This document shows positions 46,769 to 57,793 of a stretch of 64,000 bases of DNA, piece after piece; position 1 is the stretch's first letter, and each line of letters opens with the position of its first letter. This DNA is from Cymodocea nodosa. Taxonomy: Eukaryota > Streptophyta > Magnoliopsida > Alismatales > Cymodoceaceae. The notes beneath the pieces were generated by a model that was given only the letters and a program-made list of their open reading frames with translations, was not told the DNA's origin and searched no databases. The stretch lies in contig JAZBRI010000009.1 of NCBI GenBank assembly GCA_036874045.1, forward strand, positions 1,116,001-1,180,000, in the 5' to 3' direction. The position numbers and the translations under genes were made by a program.

Positions 46769-48293
46769 TATAACTCGTTAAGTTAGCATAACTATATACG
46801 TTGAGTTACTTGAATATACACTAAGGTAACGCATTGTGTTATTAACTTATAAGATTTTTTGTACGTGTTTTATAGAAATCAACAAAGTAAGTCCGTTGAG
46901 TTAGCTGTAACTCCACGAACCATTTATTTTCTAACATGCCACTGTAGTAGTTGCAAAAATAAGAGATTCGAAGGAAAACCACAATTGCACATATCACGTA
47001 GGAATTCACTTGTGGAATGAAGAAGAAATCACCATTGTTGATATGAATGAAGGAAATTCAATCGATCATCTAAGCAGAAGCAGTTACAACTGAAAGAAAT
47101 ATAAAAGAAGAGGAAAAAGGTGAAGAAATTGTGTGTGCAAAGTGGAGAACTGTGCTAACTGCAGGAAGCATCGGAAGTTCCCTAAAGCTCCACACCCCCA
47201 CCAAAATCACCAACCATCAGAGGTCTGTGAGGATACTTTCCTGATGTTGGGTTGATTCCGAGCCAAACATGGTGACTAACAACCATTGTAAGGAGTGATC
47301 GTATCGTGGGAAGGGAAGCCATTTTCACCAAGCACTGACTCATATCTTAGGAGATCGTAAAGCTTCTAGCCTTGGTTTCGAGTTGATGCTAGTATGCTGA
47401 AGAGGAGATCATCTTACAATTCTTGATTTGCGATTCTATAGGGAGAGGAGGCAAGATTGTAAGTGATTAAGTTTTCAGTGATGTAATCGCGTCGCATGTA
47501 GTGACGGAAGTTTTTACTGTCGATAGAGATTTTTACATTTCACCTTTCGCACATCTTCAAGAACATATCAAAACAAAAATACCAAAAACAACAAATTATC
47601 TATGTTTACATTTAGTATTAAAGTGTTGTATTGTTTGTTTTGTATCGTGATTAATGTTATCGTTGTCAGTATTGTGAATGTTTTATGTTTGTTTGATTCA
47701 AAAAAATAGAAAATAGTTTTATTGTTTACTGAAATTGATTCGTTCTAGATACTTAAAGATTTTAATGGTTACTGTTTGAAATATCTAAATGTTAGTGTTG
47801 TTTAATGATAAATCTAATATTAACTAACATTGAAGAGCTTAATTGATGTTATTTACATTCTGTGGAACCACCCAATGGTTGGCCGAATTCCTTTATAAAT
47901 AATAGTATTTAACTGGAAAGGTAGGCTCATAGAGTTAACTTAAGTCTACGAGGTTAGTTCATTGAGTTAACCATAACTTCACGAACTAGGTCCGTTGTGT
48001 TAATTATAACTCAACGGAGTGCTTAACTGAATACATATAAATTCTAATATAAAATTGGAACAGTACACAATTCTTACTCAATCTCTATGGGATCGACCTA
48101 TACTTGCACACAAATACAATATACATTGTGTACTTGCAGTTAAAATACAAATTGGATTTACTATCTAATTTGTGTGAAAGGTTGTTTGTCTACTTCTAAA
48201 AGTAATTATTTATATAAGCATAAAAACAAATTAAACAAGTTTTCTAGCACTACTGTATAAACAAGTTTATGATTTAACTTTCACAACAATACA
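46769..48293 (+). repeat. 3' LTR of G1, right part
   Basis: Begins with the tataa site repeat of C2 and continues the LTR from the exact point of interruption. It ends CAATACA like the 5' LTR. The next bases are a reversed piece of G2, not a site repeat. Confidence 0.9.
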
Positions 48294-50656
48294 ATTTACA
48301 AGATTCTTTTTCTTTCATTTCATTTGTTTGATCATTTTTAGTCTCATTTTCAGATTCAAATTTTTCTTTATTGGTTTCTAAGTTTTCAGATATTACATTT
48401 TCATTATCATTTTGAATTTTGTTCTTATCCACCTTGACATTACTATCTTTTTGAATTCTTGGTGGTATATTAGTTCCAGATCTTAATGTTATACATATGT
48501 AAAATGTCAATTTGTGCATTTTATATATGTTAATTCATGCATATTAAGGATTCTAAGTCATCATTATATATATTCTTATAAAGGATTACATGAAAATCAT
48601 ATTTTTAGACATATGCATAAATTAGGGATTAAATAGTTGATAATGTACAAATTTATCCTTTATTCAATTAAACACCTAGTCAATAGCCCTTGTTTTAGAC
48701 ATGATTTTTATAATTCTTCAATATATGACTTTATATACATTGTATGATTGCCAAATCACTTAAATATGATGTTAAACTAAAGAACTTTAAGTAATTCATG
48801 TATGCACATGTGAAAAAGTTGTGGACCAAAACCTTCCTAATTTGGCAACTTTCCATATATGGCAACTCATGCATGCATGTATATTATATTTACATCATAT
48901 GATTTATATTCAATGTATATGTGCATCCAACTTGGTTTTGAGTTTTATAGGTCAATAAATCATGAAATCAAGATGAATTAAAGAGGAAAAAATGTGGGCC
49001 ATTGGATGCAACTTATTGGAGCCCAAGCAACAAAAGCCTAGAGTATTTAAAGTGTTTGACCACTCAATTGTAAGCTATCTCCTCCTCTTCCAACACATTG
49101 CAGCCGGCAGTTCCAGCCATTCCAGCATCTTCATCCATAAAGTCCCATCTTCCCCTTGATCTTAAACAAGCTCCCTTCAAGAATGGTGAGCTTTGGCATC
49201 TTCCACTCCTCCTAGAAGACACCTTCTCTTCAATTCAGACGACCATACGTTAGGATCTCCTTGGGTGTTCATCATGGTGGATTGGGAGGCTCGTGTGACT
49301 GATTTGGAGTGGAGCAAAAGGTTAGGATCTTCAAGGTTGAGTCATCGGAAGCACCATTCTTAGATGTGGAAGCCAAAGTTGTGGGTCTTGGAGGCAAGAT
49401 CTTGAGGACGTACACCACTCTTCTTCAAGGCAACCTTAGAAGCTTCACTTGGACGTGCTACAGGTGGTGACAGCCTTGTGGAGCATCGATTTCAAGGACT
49501 CTGGGGAGTTATTGCTTGAAGAAATGTGGAGGATTAAAAGGTATGATGGAAAGGAGAGATCCTCATACTAGTTTTCATGTTTTACAATTTTATATGTACG
49601 AGTATAGTTTGAGTATGTGGAAGAACGAAATTCTATGCATAAATCTTTGTTTCAAATGTTCTAAATTAAAGATTATATATTGTTTTGATGTTAATTGATA
49701 TAAGAATTGAGTTCATATCATATGTTTCGTGTGAATGTTTGTGATGGTGTAAATTGTGAAGGTAGTTTTCCGTTTCTTAGATGGCTAGAATGTTAGTAGC
49801 TTTTCTTCGAATTGTTTGCACTTGTTCATCATCTCTAAATTCTGTTTTTTGTTTCGTTTTGTAAGTATAATGAGTGTAGAACAAGTTTACAAAGTTTTAG
49901 AATGTTTTTCGAAGCTTTTCGATTTTATTTTGTGAAGGTATCAGCGGTTTTGAGTCTCTATTGAGTGCTAGTTTTGAGCTCGATGCCTTTGTTGTGCTTG
50001 CGTCGTGTATTTTGTGGAATTTAGTTCTCTTATTTTGTAGCATTTCATGAAGATTTGATGGAGATTTGATTTTTACATTGAAGGTGCGTTTTTGGAAAGT
50101 TTCCATAACCGTCTGCGCCCCTTTCTTAAATAAGATATATCTAGTGTTTTAATTTGTGTTAATCCACGAAATTACTACCATTTGAAAGATATTCCGAGGA
50201 TCTTTCCAACCGTTATTTATTTTGAATTTTTAAGCGTTCAAGTTGGAAGTTATTAGAGTTAAAGTCGAGCGTAAATTCCGTGATTTCTGGATTAATACTC
50301 ATTGATTTCTTAAATATCTTACCATAACTAATTGGATTTTGGGGTAATCTTATAAATCTTAATTGTGCTACGAATTTTGTATATTAATATTAAGTAATTA
50401 GAGGTTAATTATGAATTAGTTTAATGTGGATATTTAATCAGATAATCATTTTAATAAAATTATTTAAGACAAACTCCTTGTGGATTCGACCCGTATTTGT
50501 ACATGCTTATTACAATGGGCACCGTGCGCTTGCGGTTATAAATGTAAAATTTGCGCTTTTTCCATTTAATTTAACAACACATAAAAGCGTTACAACATAC
50601 ATCTTCCAAATTTTCATTACTTTCATGATGTTCTTGTATTTCATTTCCATGATTAT
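48294..50656 (-). pseudogene. G2 gag-pol linker fragment, split by solo LTR S2
   Basis: On the minus strand the two pieces (48294-48497 and 50595-50656) match the G1 linker around 21510-21780. The reading includes CITLRSGTNIPPRIQK and a KNDQTNEMKEKESC stretch. It is the same element as the F-box fragment left of G1, or a close relative, in the same orientation. The pol expected between the two is absent. C3 interrupts its right end. Confidence 0.75.
48498..50594 (+). repeat. S2: solo LTR of a second gypsy-type family
   Basis: 2097 bases, TGTAAAATG to GCGTTACA, flanked by acata at 48493-48497 and 50595-50599. The host linker is continuous once it is removed. Near its end is ctccttgtggattcgacccg, the landmark of plant gypsy LTR 3' ends. 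It has higher GC than the neighbours and lacks the TAACTHWMCGAR pairs, so it is a different family from G. No strand evidence other than this landmark and the TG/CA ends. Confidence 0.88.
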
Positions 50657-52189
50657 TGTAGGATCATATGGCTACACAAGAGGGGATGAATTGTGTTTTT
50701 CAAAATATTTACTTATAATTGAAACTTCAAAATTAAAAACAAGTCGAGACACTATTTTAATCAAATCATTTTATTCAAGGTTTCAATTACAATATATAAT
50801 TCAATTCTCAAAAATTGTAGATACAATTATATAACTATACCATGTTTCATCTAATTAATTTCATAACTACAAATAGAGAAAACTAATTTGCGGAATTTAA
50901 AACATTTCTCCCTATTTGAGATTTTTCTTCTTCTTCTTCTTTTTCTTCTTCAGTAATTCTTCAATGACGAATATCTGACTTTCTCTACTTCACTGAATTT
51001 GCTTTCTTCTAATACTTCAGATCTTTAGTGACATAAATCCAACTTTTTCTACTTCACTGAATTTTCTTCCATCTGAGAGCTTTTCCCTGAAGAGGTGTTT
51101 TTGATCCCTGAAAATATATTTCGTTTGGTGTGCAGGGATAATTGATCAACGAGAATTCTATGCCTTTTATATTGTATCTTCATTTCATTCATATCCTCTA
51201 CGTTTAATCACTACCAATTTTCCACTCTTCACATCTTCTATTTTTCCTTCATCGAAATACACACATTCTGACCCACGTTTACATTTCAAATTTTCTTTAA
51301 TCATCAATCCTAGATCTCTGAAAAATTTCCTGCAAAAGAAACTTTCTCATCCAAAATTTTTCATCAAGTGTAATAAGAAGTCGTGTTAATGTTAACTAAA
51401 TGAGTAAAACAAGTAGATTTATAACATAACGTATCTAACTTAACGAGTTCATCATGTGCCAAATCACATGACAAGTACTATAGCTAACTCAACGAACTAA
51501 GTCTATGGTGTTACGCTAACTCAACGAACCAACTCTATGGTGTTATGCTAACTCAACGAACCAACTCCATTGTGTTATAGATAACTCAACGTACTAGTAA
51601 TAAACAAATATTTTTATAATAAGAATTTTACCACATGCAATAATAACAACTTTAAGTTTATAATGCTAACCTAACGTGTTGCCTTAGTGTTCAATATAGC
51701 AACTCAACACGTTTAGTTCTGTTAACTTAACAAGTTAAACATGTGTAACTCACGTGATACAATATAACATTCGTAACCTTTAATTTTACCACATGCACAA
51801 TACTAACTTAACAAGTTCGTCTCTTCCTTTTGTGCTTTTACTCACTAACTTAACGAGTTATCACGTGACCTATTTTAACCTTTAAGCCTATAACTCAACG
51901 AGTTCTCATGTGACCTCTATACAAATAACACACTAACTTAATGAGTTGTCTAAATGTGCACTGTTCATGATATAGAAAATACAACTTTAAAATATATCAT
52001 GCTTTACAATAAAAACACACGTTAACATAATGTTTAGTTAAATGAGAAATTAATATAACGAAATGACTAGTTATTTAACTTAATATAATTTCAAATCTAT
52101 TACAGACAAGTATTTATATTAGTAAACTTTTTCTATATTAATTGATGTTCTTAATTTACTTTCACAAACAATAGTAACTGAGCAAATAT
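50657..52189 (-). repeat. C3: family C LTR (minus), interrupted by D2 close to its far end
   Basis: Reverse complement of the family C LTR from its last base (TGTAGGATCATATGG on the plus strand) to within about 50 bases of its start. The rest, and any internal part, would lie beyond D2 and C4, outside the window. TATA box near 51163-51171. A ttcttcttctt run lies near 50925. Confidence 0.88.
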
Positions 52190-53547
52190 TGTTAGGACCT
52201 GATGGCTTACTAGAGGGGGGGTGAATGATAATAAAATTTGTTTCTTAAAGATGAATGATTAATTAACAATGCAAAATAGCAAGCACACAATAAAAGGAAT
52301 GCACACAAGATTTTTAGATGGTTCACCACTAACGGCTAGTCCACCCCCAAGGGATACTTGGGCTTCATTAATCTTTCACAGACTTACAAACACTTGCTTT
52401 AAGGTAAAAGCAAGAACCAACCAATCTGATTGAGCTTTTAGGTCGTAGCTCCAACCAACCTTTCACTGAAGTTTTCAATTCATGTACTTCAGTAAACACT
52501 TGCTTGAAGAACACATTGTATATTGCGTGAAAGGCTTCTAAGTTTGAATCTGTATTTGTTGATGATTTGAACTTGAGGACTTTCTATTGTTGAGCTTGGT
52601 GTATAGATTTGTATGAGCAAAAAGCTATCTGACTCTGTTGTCTATTGCTTGTATATATACCATTATGTGTAACAATTATATTTTCTTCCAATGGATGTAT
52701 TCTGTTGTACTTACTAAAGTTTTAGACCCAAATTTGGTAAGTTATCGTTTAGGGAGGTATTTCAAGATACCCTTCCGATTTTCTGGGTTTTTCAGAGATT
52801 TAGCTATGTAACTCTCCGAAGAATACCTGTAACTTACCGAAAAGTCACTTAAGTCCTTTTGCCACGTAGGATTTCAAGTTGTACACATGAGGAGTCATAA
52901 GATCGAATACTTGTAACTGTAACTCACCGAAATGTTCTTGACTATCGAATAGTTAGCTACAATAACCCTTCGATTTCCTTTTTTAAGCTTCTGATTGCTT
53001 TCTTATTTCGACACGTGCATAAAAGGATAACTTAAGTTTCAGATAGTTAAATCTGTAACCTACCGAAACTTCTTATTTTTTGGATAGTTAACTTTCTAAC
53101 TCTTCGAAAAACCCCTTTAACCTTCTGTCTGGATTTCTACACGTGAGAAATTTAATGACTTAAATTTCAGATAGTTAGCCTTCCTAACTCTCCGATTTTC
53201 TTTAAGTTTTCAGATAGTTAGCGCCTTAACTCTTCGATCATTCAGCCAACTATCTTTAAAACCCTCTAAAAGTCTTGTAATTTTGGATAGTTACTTTTCT
53301 AACTGTCCGATGGTGATTCTACTGCTTAAGGCTAATTCATCAGATACTTAGGCCTGGTAACTTACCGAAATTCTATCTCTTTCAAATAGTTAAGTTTGGT
53401 AACCTTCCAAAATCCTTTTTATCACTTGCAGCAAACTCTGAACTGTTTGTATCGTCCTCTGCTCTTTTGCTGAACTGTTATACTTGAGAAATACACTTTA
53501 ATACCTCACATTGATTTTTGCATTATCAAAATCTAGAGGTCCTTTCA
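52190..53547 (-). repeat. 3' LTR of D2
   Basis: 1358 bases, minus-strand TGAAAGGACC to GTCCTAACA. Matches solo LTR D3 along its length. Contains gatagtta / taactctccga pairs, one clear CACGTG, and tatatataccat for a TATA box. Confidence 0.92.
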
Positions 53548-53562
53548 ATCTCCCCCTTTTTG
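53548..53562 (-). other. Polypurine tract of D2
   Basis: Minus-strand caaaaagggggagat, identical to that of D1. More ctccccctat tracts follow at about 53670-53715. Confidence 0.88.
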
Positions 53563-53947
53563 ATAATGGCAAAAACCTTACAATATATTACATGTATTTC
53601 TCTCCCTATATATCTATACAGATAATAGCACAAAGAAGAAAAAAAGGATACAAAGTTTGAAAATGAAAAGCTCCCCCTATTTTTTTGAACTATTTGAAGT
53701 TACTCCCCCTATTTTGCTGCAGCCTGCTAAAAGGATATAGTTTTTCTCCTCCTTTTTTTCCATTTGTCAAAAGGAGTGAGAAGTAAAATACAAACTTTGA
53801 GGAGCAATTATAATTGGTTAAGTTGAACCTGAAAAGTGGCTAAGTTGCTGCAAGACAGAGATGTTAGTAAAACAAGCTTCTAGTTATGTGCTTGGAGAGT
53901 AGAGAGATATGGAATTATAAATCATACAAAGAACAAATCCCTAAGTT
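53563..53947 (-). other. D2 3' non-coding region
   Basis: About 385 bases between RNase H and the purine tract with no ORF; no accessory ORF is present, unlike family C. Confidence 0.6.
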
Positions 53948-55170
53948 TCATCTAATATGATTAAATGCAGATTCAGATAAGGGTTTGGTGAAAATATCTG
54001 CTAGTTGTTCTTTAGTGGAGACATATTCTAAAGAAATATGACATTTTTCAACATGGTCTCTTAGAAAGTGGTGTCTAATCTCGATAAGTTTTTCTCTAAA
54101 GTATAGAACTGTATTTTTGGAGAGATTGATGGTACTGCTACTGTCACAGTAAATAATTGTATTCTGAAATTTAAGCTTATAATTTGCCAAAGTTTGTTGC
54201 ATCCACAAGATTTGTGCACAGCATAGGCCTGCTACCATGTATTCAACTTCAGTGGTAGATAATGCTATAGAGTTTTGTTTCCTACTGAACCAAGAAACAA
54301 GAGAGTGTCCAGGTAATTGACATGTACCACTAGTGCTTTTTCAATCTAATTTGCATCTTGCATAGTCTGCATCACTGTAATCTGCTAATATCAAATGATT
54401 CTGTGAAGAATAAAATAGGCCAAAGTCATTGGTACCCTGTAAATATTTAAAGATACGTTTGACCGCTTTTAAATGTGATGCTTTTGGAGAAGCTTGATAC
54501 CTTACACAAGCACAAACACTAAATATTATGTCTGGTCTACTAGCTATTAAATACAAAAGTAATCCAATCATGCCTCTGTATTTTTTTTGATCTACTGAAG
54601 TGCTAGAGATATCTTTATCAAGCTTTTCATTTGAGTTCATAGGTGTATTTGCTACTTTGGATTTATCCATACCAAATTTCAAGAGAATCTCTTTGTAGAA
54701 TTTTTCTTGATTCAGAAAGATGTCATGCTGTAGTTGATGAATTTGTAATCCTAGAAAGAATTTTAATTCAATTCTCCTATAAGACTCATTTCAAATTCAT
54801 TCTTCATTAAAGTCTTAAAGTCATGACATAGTTTCTCTTGCGTAACACCAAAACTGATATCATCAACGTAGATCTGAATGATCAACATATGAGAATTTTC
54901 AGACTTGATAAATAGAGTATTATCTGCAGTTCCTATGTTAAACTGATTCTCAAGAAGGAACCCCTTCAGTTTATCATACCATGCACGTGGTACTTGCTTT
55001 AGACCATAGAGAGCTTTATTTAGTTTGTATACATGGTTTGGTCTTTCTTCATCTTCAAAACCTGGTGGTTGTTCTACATATACTTCTTCTTGTAAAATGC
55101 CATTAAGAAAGGAACTTTTAACATCCATTTGATAGAGCTTGATTTTCATACTGCTTGCAAAGGCAAGATG
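53948..55170 (-). pseudogene. D2 reverse transcriptase and RNase H
   Basis: RT blocks: KLYQMDVKSSFLNG, EEVYVEQPPGFEDEE, ALYGLKQVPRAWYDKL, a YVDD catalytic box and FEMSLIGEL. Then KKYRGMIGLLLYLIASRPDI, and RNase H with the ADYSDADYA-like region, ILWMQQTL, YCDSSSTINLSKN and EIRHHFLRDH. Sequence differs clearly from family C but the order is the same. About three breaks. Confidence 0.9.
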
Positions 55171-55754
55171 TTTCCTTGGTCAACCATGCACTTTTCTCTT
55201 CCCTTGTCATTTATCTATGGAAAGAATTCAAACTCCTTCCAATTGAGACCTTCTAATTTAGGCAAGCTTTAATCATTGATTGATTGATTGGTGGATTGAT
55301 TTGGAGTTTAAATTGGAAGACCATGAGTTGTTGATTTTCCCTGATTTAATCGAAGGGTCCACATCCTCACCTACAACAACTCAAAAGATAACATTAAATG
55401 CATATGCACATTACACATAAAATGCTACTCAATTATAAAGCAAAAAATGAAATGTGCATAATATATTGCTTACTCAATTGAGGATTATTTGATTTCATAT
55501 CTTAATGATAATTCTTTTAAGATATGCATGAAATCAATATATAAATTAATTATATTTACACATGGGCTAATTGACTAGGTGTAAATTTAATAAAGGATAA
55601 ATTTGTGCATTATTGACTATTTAACCAATAAAACATGCATAGTTCTAAAATATGATTTTCATGTAATCTTTCATAAGAACATATATAATGATGACTTATA
55701 ATCCTTAATATGCATGAATTAACATATATAAAATGCACTAATTGATACTTTACA
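55171..55754 (-). repeat. S-family LTR fragment inside D2
   Basis: Its right half (about 55550-55754) is the reverse complement of the start of S2 (about 48498-48700), including gcatattaaggatt and atataaaatgcac. The right edge is the LTR end (ttaca). The left part does not visibly match S2. Part of D2 between protease and RT is not seen. Confidence 0.65.
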
Positions 55755-56096
55755 CCTACACTTAGCAAATTTTGTTTTAAACCATTTACATGCAGAACAT
55801 TTTCTATTTTTCCATTTTTAGATGCCACATTTCCTATGGGAGTAATTTTACATTTTTCATTATTACCAAACTTAATAGATCCTGAATTTATTGACTTAAC
55901 AGATTCCATAAATTTTTTCTTACCTGTCATGTGCTTTGAGTATCCACTATCAATAATCCACTTGGACGTTTGAGCTTCCTTATCCTTGCAGTCGTGCAAA
56001 TCATGTTGAAATTAAGACTTTTGGTACCTATATTTTCTTAGGTCCATCAATGTTAGTCTTTTGCATATTAAACCTATTACCTTTTGGTAGCCATAT
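55755..56096 (-). pseudogene. D2 protease and end of gag
   Basis: Protease shows SKWIIDSGYSKHMTGKK, IKFGNNEKCK and LKQNLLSVG, the copia protease fold in its first half. Upstream on this strand lies the gag end with WLPKGN and GPKK. C4 cuts the gag here. Confidence 0.82.
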
Positions 56097-57595
56097 TGTT
56101 GAGTATTTTGTTTTGATGATGTGTGTTGAATGAAAGTAATCATATTTGCTCAATTACTATTGCTTGTGAAAGGAAATTAAGAACATCAATTAATACAGAA
56201 AAGTTTACTGATATAAATACTTATCTATATTGGATCTGAAATTATAAGTTAAATAACTAGTCATTTCGTTCCATTAATTTCTCATTTAACTAAACGTTCA
56301 GTTAACGTGTGTTTTTACTAAAAAGCATGATATGTTTTAAAGTGATATTTTCTGTATCATGAATAGTGACGTTTAGACAACTCGTTAAGTTAAAGTTTTA
56401 CTCGTATAGAGGTCACATGAGAACTCGTTAAGTTAGCGAGTAAAAGAAGAGACAAACTCGTTAAATTAGTGTTGTACACGTGGTGAAATTAAAGGTTACA
56501 AATGTTATATTGTATCACGTGAGGTGCACATGTTTAACTCATTAAGTTAACATAACTAAACGCGTTGAGTTGCTATATTAAACACTAAGGCAATGCGTTA
56601 GGTTAGCATTATAAAACTTAAGTTGTTATTTTTGCACGTGGTAAAATTCTTATCATAAAAACATTTGTTTATCACTGGTTCGTTGAGTTATCCGTAACAC
56701 CATGGAGATGGTTCATTGAGTTAGCGCAACACCATAGACTTAGTTCGTTGAGTTAGCTACAGTACTTGTCACGTGAGTTGGCACATGAGGAATTCATTAA
56801 GTTAGAAATGTTAAGTTATATATCTACTTGTTTTACTTGTTTAGTTAACATTAAAGTAACAACTTCTTATTACACTTGATGAAAAATTTTGTACGAGAAA
56901 GCTTATTTTGCAAGAAATTTTTTAGAGATCGAGGATTGATGATTAAAGAAAATTCAAAATGTAAACATGGGTCAGAACATATGTATTTTGATGAAGGAAA
57001 AAGAAAAAACGTGAAGAAGTGGAAAACTGATAGTGATTAAACGTGGAGGATATGCGTGAAATGAAGATACAATATAAATGGTATAGAATTCTCCTCATTG
57101 ATCAGTTATCCCTATACATCGAATGAAAAATCTTTTTAGGGATCAAAAACACCTTTCGAGGAAAAGCTCTTAGATGGAAGAAAATTCAGTGAAGTAGAAA
57201 AAGTAAGATTTATGTCACTGAAGATCTAAAGTATCAAGAGAAAGCAAATTTGGTGAAGTAGAGAAAAATAAGATATTTGTCATTGAAGAATTGTTGAAGA
57301 AGAAAAAAAAGAAGAAGAAGAAAGATCTCAAACAAGGAGAAATATTCTAAATTCCGCAAATTAGTTTTCTCTATTTGTAGTTATGAAATTGTATAGATGA
57401 AACATGGTATCGATATATAATTGCATCTACAATTTCTAAGGAGAATTGAATTGTATATTGTAATTGAAACCTTGAATAAAAATGATTTTATGAAAATAAT
57501 GTCTCAACTTGTTTTTAATTTTAAAGTTTCAATTATAATCAAAAATGTTAAAAAACACAATTCACCCCCCTCTTGTGTAGCCGTATGATCCTACA
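56097..57595 (+). repeat. 5' LTR of C4
   Basis: 1499 bases, TGTTGAGTATTTTG to GATCCTACA. Has several aactcgttaagtta and ttcgttgagtta motifs and cacgtg at about 56475, 56515 and 56636. A TATAAAT box is at 57073-57079. Confidence 0.93.
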
Positions 57596-57597
57596 AG

Positions 57598-57609
57598 TGG
57601 TATCAGAGC
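57598..57609 (+). other. Primer binding site of C4
   Basis: tggtatcagagc, complementary to the 3' end of initiator Met tRNA, two bases after the LTR. Confidence 0.94.
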
Positions 57610-57793
57610 TTTGTTAATAATCTTTGATATAAAATCGATACCAACTTACTTAATATCATTGTTTATTCTGCCTTCCTTGTTTTAAACAGAAATTAATATC
57701 TGAGCATACATTTAACCTTCTTGATTTAAGGCTCAAGTTGTTTTAAAGTTTTAAACTATTTAAAATCAAATAGGTTGAAAAATCTAAGGTAAG

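Larger units (their letters stand above)
18639..48293 (+). mobile_element. G1: Athila-like Ty3/gypsy element with accessory ORF and F-box-like ORF; D3 and C2 nested inside
   Basis: Two LTRs of about 2.15 kb bracket it, the 3' one split by C2. Internally come an Asp-tRNA-type primer site, gag linker, protease, RT, RNase H, integrase, accessory ORF, gag capsid region, F-box-like ORF, non-coding block and purine tract. RT before integrase makes it Ty3/gypsy; primer site and RT sequence point to Athila. The capsid part of gag lies after pol, which is unusual. Over about 265 aligned LTR bases I see roughly 7% difference, of the order of 2.5-3 million years at 1.3e-8 per site per year. Heavily broken, probably more than twenty breaks. 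The flanks (acatg left, attta right) do not match. Confidence 0.85.
52190..56096 (-). mobile_element. D2: family D Ty1/copia element, 5' end beyond C4
   Basis: Minus-strand parts seen are the 3' LTR, purine tract, RNase H and RT, then a piece of an S-family LTR, then protease and the last codons of gag. C4 begins exactly there. The gag end (WLPKGN, GPKK) and the LTR ends tie it to D1. Incomplete and broken in several places. It is younger than C3 and older than C4. Confidence 0.87.

Noticed and set aside
49516-49698. 60-codon ORF in S2
   Set aside because: Low-complexity reading inside a solo LTR; no second copy to test it.
50424-50834. Plus-strand ORF of 136 codons
   Set aside because: Runs from solo LTR S2 through a G2 fragment into the C3 LTR; it has no coherent domain.
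57598-57609. tRNA gene
   Set aside because: Only the 12-base primer complement is present (also at 7902, 14194 and, for Asp type, 20801); there is no cloverleaf.
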